The notes under the pieces were generated by a model that searched no databases, was not told the DNA's origin, and saw only the letters and a program-made list of their open reading frames with translations. Both the position numbers and the translations under genes were made by a program. Of a stretch of 6,154 bases of DNA, positions 1 through 5,105 are shown piece after piece. Every line of letters starts with the position of its first letter. The first letter of the stretch is position 1. This DNA comes from Gammaproteobacteria bacterium GWE2_37_16 (lineage in GTDB: Bacteria > Pseudomonadota > Gammaproteobacteria > UBA9339), in NCBI GenBank assembly GCA_001801285.1, contig MGXG01000111.1, forward strand, positions 1 to 6,154. The letters are read 5' to 3'.

Positions 1-375
1 CATCGCTAACTGTAAGCCAGCAGTTGCACCATAACATGCCTGTTTTAACTCAACTACTCGGCAACGATGTGATAAACCAAGCAATTGATGAACATAAATA
101 CCAGCCGACTTGGAAAGGTCAATACCACTTTCCGTAGCAAATAAAAGCATTTCAATATCGGCGATTTCTTCTCTGGATAAACGGCTAATAATACGATTGG
201 CAGCATTAGCCGCCATAGTGACAACATCCTCATCAGGCGGCAAAATAGCCATCTTGTCTTGCCCCAGATTAAGGTAAAACTTTTCAGGATCAACACCGCG
301 CGCTTTTGCTAAAACTTGCAGATCCAGGTAATAGTTTGGTGTATAAAAACTTAAATAGTCAATTCCGTAATACAT
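1..375 (-). CDS. mvaS: Hydroxymethylglutaryl-CoA synthase, N-terminal part (cut by window edge)
   Basis: HMG-CoA synthase condenses acetyl-CoA with acetoacetyl-CoA to give HMG-CoA, the first committed step of the cytoplasmic mevalonate pathway to isoprenoids. The visible 125 codons start at an ATG (373-375) and stay open to base 1, so the C-terminal two thirds or so lie outside. The protein begins MYYGIDYLSFYTPNYYLDL, the typical family start. It continues with GLGQ-like NLGQDKMA (about 37-43), PPDEDVVTMAANAANR (46-61), the ATESGID segment with probable catalytic acid E82, and the hallmark KQACYGATAGLQLA (111-124), where C114 is the acyl-accepting cysteine. No strong Shine-Dalgarno is visible upstream, only an A-rich stretch. 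The gene follows mvaA in the same direction, 252 bp downstream of it, so the two successive enzymes are neighbours. The family call is confident. Whether the gene is intact beyond the edge is unknown. Confidence 0.95.
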   Translation of the reverse strand, partial: MYYGIDYLSFYTPNYYLDLQVLAKARGVDPEKFYLNLGQDKMAILPPDEDVVTMAANAANRIISRLSREEIADIEMLLFATESGIDLSKSAGIYVHQLLGLSHRCRVVELKQACYGATAGLQLAM

Positions 376-627
376 AACTTTTTTAATTACTAATTGTGAT
401 TGTATTTTTTTGGAACTTTAAAGTAGGAAGTTGATAAATATAGTAATTTAATTCATATAAAAACATCACGAACGTTGTTGGGTAATTAATATAAATAACG
501 ATTCCGTAGCCGCAGACTGTAGCCGCAGACTTTAGTCTGCGTAGTCTACAATTATTGCACATAATATATCGCGGGCCAAAGCCTGCGGCTACGTTATTTG
601 TAGTGATTTATAAATTAATATTAACTC
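376..627. other. Intergenic region between mvaA and mvaS with a REP pair
   Basis: This 252-bp A/T-rich gap holds no credible gene. Its middle is an inverted pair of REP-like palindromes (506-592) flanked by an imperfect inverted match: AAATAACG at 493-500 on the left and CGTTATTT at 592-599 on the right. Between the repeats and the mvaS ATG the minus strand is very A/T-rich. It has a TATATT word but no convincing -35 partner, so I do not call an mvaS promoter. No classical hairpin-plus-T-run terminator for mvaA is visible apart from the repeats, whose stem-loops could slow or end transcription (inference). Confidence 0.7.
506..592. repeat. BIME-like inverted pair of REP palindromes, copy 1
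   Basis: Two 23-bp units face each other, at 519-541 (plus) and 570-592 (minus), with a 28-bp spacer. Each starts with the tetranucleotide GTAG followed by an imperfect palindrome. In the plus unit, CGCAGACT/AGTCTGCG forms an 8-bp perfect stem around TT. The first 13 bases of the plus unit (GTAGCCGCAGACT) are repeated in tandem just before it at 506-518. The GTAG head plus palindrome is the known hallmark of REP elements mobilised by RAYT-type (REP-associated tyrosine) transposases, and an inverted pair is a BIME. No RAYT gene lies in this window. Related copies at 3511-3533 and 3628-3684 support a dispersed family. Confidence 0.75.
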
Positions 628-1686
628 CTATTTCCTTTCTAGCGCCAAGTGTCCTCTCATCAACTCACCTCGATTCGCCAAGGCCGCCAGCAAAGAAAGC
701 TCACCACATAACACTGTAGCTGCCGCAATTAAAGCTAAACGCTGTGCATTTTTGCTTGGAGCAAGCTCTTCAGTGCAACCCAATAATGCTAAATTTTCAC
801 GTACAAATGGCAAATCTTTACCACTACCAATTGTACCAACTATAATATTGGGAAGATTCACGGAAAAATACAGGTCTCCATTACGATTTTCCGCATAAAC
901 AATTCCTTGCGAACCCTCAACAATATTAGCCGCATCCTGACCTGTAGCTAAATAAAATGCCAATAACATATTGGCAAAATGAGCATTGGCACTACGTATA
1001 CTGCCTGCCAAAATCGAACCAATTAAATTTTTTTTCACATTTAAAGCAACTACAGCATCAGCCGTAACGTGCAATTGTCGCCAACAAATTTCTTTTGCAA
1101 TCACTATTTCCGCTACAACCGATTTACCACGCCCAAGGATGCCATTGACCGCTGAAACTTTTTTATCAGTGCAATAATTACCTGACAAGGAAACATATTG
1201 CAAACCAGGATATTGCTGCAAAAGCCAATTCAACAAACTTTCAGCCGCCTTGGTTGTCATATTGTGCCCCGATGCATCTCCTGTCGTAAAAGCAAAACGC
1301 AAATACAGCAAATTACCAACAACCTCCCCGCGCCAATCTTGAAGCTTAGCAAAGGCACTACTTTGAGCGGCGATGTTTTCCAACTCAACTTTCCGCCCTA
1401 CTAATTCATGCAAAATTTTTGCTGCACTGGCAGCGTTTTTGGTTTCACATAATATCGAACGTGTCATACAGTCTGACAACAAGGTCACCTGTATACCATC
1501 TGTTAAACGTGAAACACGGGCACCACGATCAACCGATGGCCAAAGCGGTGTCTCAAAGGTTGCCAAAGGCACATTAATTTCAGTGCTAAAATCTTCAGCT
1601 TTAATTTTAATTGGACCGACAATACGGGTAGGAATTGGGGTGAACATACAATTTTCATTTAATGTGCCAGCCCGAAACTCGCTCAC
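628..1686 (-). CDS. mvaA: Hydroxymethylglutaryl-CoA reductase, class I (mevalonate-forming)
   Basis: HMG-CoA reductase converts HMG-CoA and two NAD(P)H to mevalonate and CoA, the step after MvaS; class I enzymes usually use NADPH. The four expected catalytic residues are present: E45 (in PLATFET), K175 (in SGNYCTDKKVSAVNG), D251 (in TGQDAANIVEG) and H346 near the C-terminus (GELMRGH). Other family landmarks are IPTRIVGP (18-25), MTRS (74-77), GDASGHNM (136-143, cofactor loop), GRGKSVVAE (185-193), SANAHFANM (232-240), LPNIIVGTIGSG (278-289) and VLCGELSLLAAL (325-336). At 352 residues it is a compact catalytic domain with no membrane anchor, so it is cytoplasmic. The start is uncertain. GTG (1684-1686) is the furthest upstream, with an in-frame TAG at 1708-1710; an ATG at 1645-1647 would give 339 residues. 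Neither has a clear Shine-Dalgarno. A promoter-like sequence lies about 70 bp upstream. Confidence 0.95.
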   Translation of the reverse strand: MSEFRAGTLNENCMFTPIPTRIVGPIKIKAEDFSTEINVPLATFETPLWPSVDRGARVSRLTDGIQVTLLSDCMTRSILCETKNAASAAKILHELVGRKVELENIAAQSSAFAKLQDWRGEVVGNLLYLRFAFTTGDASGHNMTTKAAESLLNWLLQQYPGLQYVSLSGNYCTDKKVSAVNGILGRGKSVVAEIVIAKEICWRQLHVTADAVVALNVKKNLIGSILAGSIRSANAHFANMLLAFYLATGQDAANIVEGSQGIVYAENRNGDLYFSVNLPNIIVGTIGSGKDLPFVRENLALLGCTEELAPSKNAQRLALIAAATVLCGELSLLAALANRGELMRGHLALERK

Positions 1687-1756
1687 GCTCGTTTGGACTG
1701 GGTTATTCTATTTTACCCCTTCAGGGCAGTTGACTATTTTATTTATAAATACGTTT

Positions 1757-1785
1757 GTTATACAAATCAATATGTTAATTTTCAA
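1757..1785 (-). promoter_or_regulatory. Probable sigma70-type promoter of mvaA
   Basis: On the minus strand TTGAAA (1780-1785) is separated by exactly 17 bp from TATAAC (1757-1762), matching the consensus -35 and -10 boxes at 4 and 5 of 6 positions. It lies in the 160-bp gap between ftsB and mvaA, leaving a leader of roughly 65-70 nt before the GTG start. This suggests that mvaA can be transcribed independently of eno-ftsB. It is a motif reading only; such matches also arise by chance in A/T-rich DNA. The downstream leader contains a small CCCTGAAGGG stem (about 1717-1726) of unknown meaning. Confidence 0.45.
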
Positions 1786-1846
1786 ATTCAAAAAACATAA
1801 AAAGCATCACACAGCGATACCAAAATTCGTTCATTAATTAATTCCT

Positions 1847-2131
1847 TCATTTTTTCACCGTCCGATAAAATATTTCTCCTTCCTTGATCATTCCCAAATC
1901 ATTGCGAGCATGCTCTTCAATTGCACTACCACCCTGTTTGAGATCTTGGATATCGTTTAGTAAAATTTTATTTTGTTGTCGTATAATTTGATTTTGTGTC
2001 ACCTGATCGGCAATATTTTTTTTGAAATGCCAGGTTTTTATGATGCCATCTTCTGCAAACCAAAGCCGATATTGAAAGAAAACCAGCACCAAAGCCAAAA
2101 ATACAAGTAAGGTTTTGGTAGCTGGTTTCAT
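1847..2131 (-). CDS. ftsB: Cell division protein FtsB (divisome DivIC-like)
   Basis: FtsB is a small bitopic inner-membrane protein that binds FtsL and FtsQ and links the early divisome to septal peptidoglycan synthesis. The 94-residue product has a short cytoplasmic N-terminus (MKPATK), one membrane segment at about 7-25 (TLLVFLALVLVFFQYRLWF), and a periplasmic coiled-coil-like stretch at about 35-66 rich in Q, N, I and L. It ends with the conserved C-terminal signature GGSAIEEHARNDLGMIKEGE then IFYR (67-90). The length is close to the usual 90-105 residues. The ATG at 2129-2131 sits just before the membrane segment as expected, although no clear Shine-Dalgarno precedes it. The gene follows eno by 65 bp in the same direction, the standard gammaproteobacterial order, and probably shares its transcript. 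The usual next genes ispD-ispF are absent; mvaA follows instead. Confidence 0.93.
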   Translation of the reverse strand: MKPATKTLLVFLALVLVFFQYRLWFAEDGIIKTWHFKKNIADQVTQNQIIRQQNKILLNDIQDLKQGGSAIEEHARNDLGMIKEGEIFYRTVKK

Positions 2132-2196
2132 ACAAAATCAAGATATGTGGAATAAATTACTATATAAATTAATATATTAGAAAATATTTATTGATT

Positions 2197-3480
2197 TTAT
2201 TTCAATTTGGAAAAAGCCCTACGACCAGCATAAATAGCTTTACCATTCATTTCTTGTTCAATACGGATCAATTGGTTGTACTTAGCAACACGATCGGTAC
2301 GGCACAATGAACCAGTTTTGATTTGACCAGTACCTGTTGCAACAACCAAATCTGCAATCGTAGTATCTTCAGTTTCGCCTGAACGATGGGAAATAATCGC
2401 CGCGTAATCAGCGCGTTTTGCCATTTCTATTGCATTCAAGGTTTCAGTTAAAGTGCCTATTTGATTAAGTTTAATCAAGATTGCATTAGTAATACCTTCG
2501 TCAATACCTCTTTGGAAAATTTTGGTATTGGTTACAAAAAGATCATCACCGACAAGTTGAATTTTATCGCCAAGTCTCTCGGTTAACATTTTCCAACCAT
2601 GCCAATCACCTTCTGCCAAACCATCTTCAATACTTATTAAAGCTGAGTGTTTAGCAACTAAATTCGCCAAGTAATCGACAAATTCCGCAGAAGTTAATTT
2701 TTTATTTTCTGATTTTAAATTATAATGACCGTCTTCATAAAATTCTGACGCAGCAACGTCTAAACCTAAGAAAATATCTTTACCAAGTTGATAACCGGCT
2801 TGACTAATCGCTTGTGAAATAACTTCTAAAGCTTCTTCATTGGATTTCAAATGTGGGGCAAAACCACCTTCATCTCCAACCGAAGTACTCTGTCCCATTT
2901 TAGTCAAAATTTTCTTTAAAGTATGGAAAATTTCTGCGCCGTAGCGTATTGCTTCAGCAAAAGTTGGAGCACCAACAGGCAAAATCATAAATTCCTGAAT
3001 ATCAAGACCGCTATCAGCATGCGCACCACCGTTGATAACATTCATCATTGGTACTGGCAAAACAAATGGTCCTTCACCGCCTAGATATCGATATAAAGGT
3101 AACCCAGCATCATTAGCTGCTGCACGAGCAACGGCCATCGAAACCGCCAAAATAGCATTGGCGCCAAATTTACTTTTATTTTCCGTACCATCAAGCTTAA
3201 TCATTAAGTCATCTAACACAGTTTGCTGGGTTGGATCAGCGCCAAGTAAAGCCTCACGCAATGGTCCATTGACATTCGCTACAGCTTTCAAAACGCCTTT
3301 ACCTAAATAACGAGCACCACCATCACGCAACTCTAGAGCTTCGCGTGAACCAGTAGAAGCCCCGGATGGAACAATAGCACGCCCCATAACACCAGTACTA
3401 AGTATTACGTCGGCTTCAATAGTAGGATTACCACGCGAATCAATAATTTCGCGAGCTTTGATTTCATGAATTGATGGCAT
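2197..3480 (-). CDS. eno: Enolase (phosphopyruvate hydratase)
   Basis: Enolase interconverts 2-phosphoglycerate and phosphoenolpyruvate in glycolysis and gluconeogenesis, as a cytoplasmic Mg-dependent dimer; in many proteobacteria it is also part of the RNA degradosome. The 427-residue protein is full length (family about 430). Visible active-site features are the mobile loop SGASTGS (39-45), H154 in GGAHADSGLD, E163 in IQEFMILPVG, E204 in VGDEGGFAPH, Mg ligands D241 (GLDVAASEF), E285 (SIEDGLAEGDW) and D312 (VGDDLFVTN), catalytic K337 (IKLNQIGT), the H365-R366-S367 signature (SHRSGETEDTTIADLVV) and K388 (GQIKTGS). No key residue is missing. The ATG at 3478-3480 is supported by a GGAGA Shine-Dalgarno. 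ftsB follows 65 bp downstream. The pyrG and kdsA genes often found upstream are replaced here by a repeat-rich gap and rarA. Confidence 0.98.
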   Translation of the reverse strand: MPSIHEIKAREIIDSRGNPTIEADVILSTGVMGRAIVPSGASTGSREALELRDGGARYLGKGVLKAVANVNGPLREALLGADPTQQTVLDDLMIKLDGTENKSKFGANAILAVSMAVARAAANDAGLPLYRYLGGEGPFVLPVPMMNVINGGAHADSGLDIQEFMILPVGAPTFAEAIRYGAEIFHTLKKILTKMGQSTSVGDEGGFAPHLKSNEEALEVISQAISQAGYQLGKDIFLGLDVAASEFYEDGHYNLKSENKKLTSAEFVDYLANLVAKHSALISIEDGLAEGDWHGWKMLTERLGDKIQLVGDDLFVTNTKIFQRGIDEGITNAILIKLNQIGTLTETLNAIEMAKRADYAAIISHRSGETEDTTIADLVVATGTGQIKTGSLCRTDRVAKYNQLIRIEQEMNGKAIYAGRRAFSKLK

Positions 3481-3487
3481 TTTAATA

Positions 3488-3492
3488 TCTCC
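3488..3492 (-). promoter_or_regulatory. Ribosome binding site of eno
   Basis: The minus strand reads GGAGA followed by a short A/T spacer and the eno ATG; the GGAG core lies 8 nt before the start. It is the clearest Shine-Dalgarno in the window and fixes the enolase start. The other genes here have weak or no visible Shine-Dalgarno. Confidence 0.75.
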
Positions 3493-3510
3493 AAAAGTAT
3501 GTACATTAAT

Positions 3511-3533
3511 ATAGCTGTAAGCTTTAGCCTACG
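3511..3533 (+). repeat. Degenerate single REP palindrome in the eno leader
   Basis: This 23-bp unit matches the REP units elsewhere in the window: AAGCTTTAGC core, CTACG tail, and the GTAG head changed to ATAG. It has no nearby inverted partner. It sits 30 bp upstream of the eno ATG, between the proposed promoter and the Shine-Dalgarno, so it would be transcribed as a hairpin in the eno 5' leader. The bases beside its tail (GGTGCATATTATT at 3540-3552, read in reverse) resemble the spacer of the pair at 506-592, which suggests a decayed pair (inference). Confidence 0.6.
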
Positions 3534-3546
3534 TTAACTGGTGCAT

Positions 3547-3575
3547 ATTATTTAACAAAATCGCAAAAAATGCAA
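3547..3575 (-). promoter_or_regulatory. Possible sigma70-type promoter of eno
   Basis: On the minus strand TTGCAT (3570-3575) is followed after 17 bp by AATAAT (3547-3552), which would start transcription about 60 nt before the eno ATG. An overlapping TAATAT gives an alternative -10 box. The region is highly A/T-rich, so the call is tentative. If it is right, the leader carries the degenerate REP unit at 3511-3533. Confidence 0.35.
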
Positions 3576-3627
3576 AGAAAGGAAGTTTTTGTTGAATAAT
3601 ATAAAATTTTAAGACAATCACAAGCCT

Positions 3628-3684
3628 GTAGCTGCAAGCTTTAGCTTGCGTTTTTTACAGCGCAGATTAAAGGCCTGTGGCTAC
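3628..3684. repeat. BIME-like inverted pair of REP palindromes, copy 2
   Basis: Two units face each other, at 3628-3650 (plus, 23 bp) and 3661-3684 (minus, 24 bp), with a 10-bp spacer, much shorter than the 28 bp of copy 1. Both carry the GTAG head. The plus unit contains the perfect 7-bp stem GCAAGCT/AGCTTGC around TT (3634-3649). The minus unit is more degenerate (CGCAGATTAAAGGCCTG then TGGCTAC). The plus unit shares the layout GTAGCYGCARRCTTTAGYYTGCG with the one at 519-541. It lies between the rarA stop and the eno promoter, where it may also separate the two transcripts. Confidence 0.72.
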
Positions 3685-3773
3685 GTTTTTAAATTAGAGC
3701 TTTTTTAAAATATGTAAGTATAATTATTATATAAATCAATTGGTTACAACTTTAGTCATAATTCTTTCCCATT

Positions 3774-5105
3774 TTACGCTTTTTTCTTATCCATATCCTT
3801 CAGCCTCTCTAATTTTTCAGCAATTTTAATCTCCAAGCCTTGTTGCACCGGATAATAATATTGCCTATCAGGTAAGTCATCAGGAAAATAGCGCTCACCA
3901 GCAACATAAACGTCTGGTTCATCGTGCGCATAACGATATTCTTTCCCATACCCAAGATTTTTCATTAACTTGGTTGGCGCATTACGGAAACGTAATGGTA
4001 CCTCCAATGAACCATATTTTTCAATATCTTCCTTTACCGCTCCAAAAGCGACATAAACGGCATTGCTTTTTGGGGCACAAGCCATATAGACAACAGCTTG
4101 GGCAATTGCCAATTCACCTTCAGGCGAACCTAAGCGTTGATAAACTTCGCACGCATTTACAGCTAAATTGAGCGCACCTGGATCAGCATTGCCTACATCT
4201 TCACTTGCCATACGCAATACACGACGGGCTATATATTCTGGATTACAGCCACCATCCAGCATTCGTGCCAACCAATAAAGCGCCGCATCAGGCGAAGAGC
4301 CGCGCACTGCTTTGTGCAATGCCGAAATTTGATCATAAAAAACTTCCCCATGTTTATCAAAACGTCGAACTCCATCAGTCAAAACTGACTGCAAAACTTC
4401 TTCGGTAATCACTTCGCCCTGCCCTTCGGTTTTAGGAACGGCAAAATCACTACAAATTTCTAAGAAATTCAAAGCCTGACGCGCATCACCATCAGCGGCT
4501 TCTGCCAAACGTTGGCGTAATTCTAAAGGTATTTCTATTTGACGCTTACCAAGTCCACGCTCCACATCGCTCAATGCTAGATCAATTATGGAAAGTATTT
4601 CGGCAACGGAAAGTGGTTTTAAAACATAAACCCGAGTTCGTGAGAGTAAAGCACTATTAAGTTCAAAAGAGGGATTTTCAGTAGTTGCGCCAATTAAGGT
4701 TAAAGTTCCATCTTCAACATACGGTAAAAAAGCATCTTGTTGGGATTTATTAAAACGATGCACTTCATCAACAAATAACACAGTTGCCTGACCATTTATC
4801 TTACGTGCTTCTTGTGCCCGAACTACGATTTCACGAATATCCTTTACTCCAGCCAAAACCGCTGACAACGTTTCAAAACGAGCCTTGGTACTAGCTGCCA
4901 ACAATTTTGCCAAAGTAGTTTTACCAGTTCCAGGCGGTCCCCATAAAACCATCGAGTGCGCAATTTTATTCTCAATCGCCTGACGCAACGGACGCCCCCT
5001 GCTCAGCAAATGGCTTTGCCCAAAAAACTCATCAACCGTACAAGGACGCATGCGCGCGGCAAGTGGTTGCAAAGTAGTGCAATCCGTGTTGTTTAATAAA
5101 ACCAT
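3774..5105 (-). CDS. rarA: Replication-associated recombination protein A (RarA/MgsA, AAA+ ATPase)
   Basis: RarA is a tetrameric AAA+ ATPase related to clamp-loader subunits and to eukaryotic WRNIP1/Mgs1. It acts with SSB at stalled forks and double-stranded ends in the cytoplasm. The 443-residue protein has the family start LQPLAARMRP then GQSHLL. It carries Walker A GPPGTGKT (56-63), Walker B LFVDEVHRF (110-118), sensor 1 GATTENPSFELNSALLSR (139-156, with R156 as likely arginine finger) and sensor 2 GDARQALNFLE (206-216). The C-terminal tetramerisation region includes YWLARMLDGG (277-286), ARRVLRMASEDVGNADP (293-309), AQAVVYMACAPKSNAVY (335-351) and NAPTKLMKNLGYGKEYRYAH (375-394). The length matches E. 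coli RarA (about 447), so it is complete. Its ATG (5103-5105) directly follows the TAA of the upstream reading frame, with only a weak purine stretch as a possible Shine-Dalgarno, so translational coupling is likely. Confidence 0.97.
   Translation of the reverse strand: MVLLNNTDCTTLQPLAARMRPCTVDEFFGQSHLLSRGRPLRQAIENKIAHSMVLWGPPGTGKTTLAKLLAASTKARFETLSAVLAGVKDIREIVVRAQEARKINGQATVLFVDEVHRFNKSQQDAFLPYVEDGTLTLIGATTENPSFELNSALLSRTRVYVLKPLSVAEILSIIDLALSDVERGLGKRQIEIPLELRQRLAEAADGDARQALNFLEICSDFAVPKTEGQGEVITEEVLQSVLTDGVRRFDKHGEVFYDQISALHKAVRGSSPDAALYWLARMLDGGCNPEYIARRVLRMASEDVGNADPGALNLAVNACEVYQRLGSPEGELAIAQAVVYMACAPKSNAVYVAFGAVKEDIEKYGSLEVPLRFRNAPTKLMKNLGYGKEYRYAHDEPDVYVAGERYFPDDLPDRQYYYPVQQGLEIKIAEKLERLKDMDKKKA

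Noticed and set aside
54..296. Minus-strand 80-codon open frame inside the mvaS region
   Set aside because: It is a frame-shifted shadow of the mvaS N-terminus, which reads cleanly in its own frame with all family motifs.
506..592. Repeated palindromes considered as a CRISPR array
   Set aside because: The units are in inverted orientation, diverged, with unequal spacers and only two full copies, and no cas genes are present.
1373..1837. Plus-strand 154-codon open frame opposite the mvaA start and its upstream gap
   Set aside because: It is mostly antisense to mvaA, with no Shine-Dalgarno and no recognisable protein features, so it is read as a shadow.
3634..3656. Hairpin followed by six T on the plus strand, resembling a rho-independent terminator
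   Set aside because: Both flanking genes are on the minus strand, and nothing on the plus strand would need it. The stem is the palindrome of a REP unit that recurs elsewhere without the T-run.
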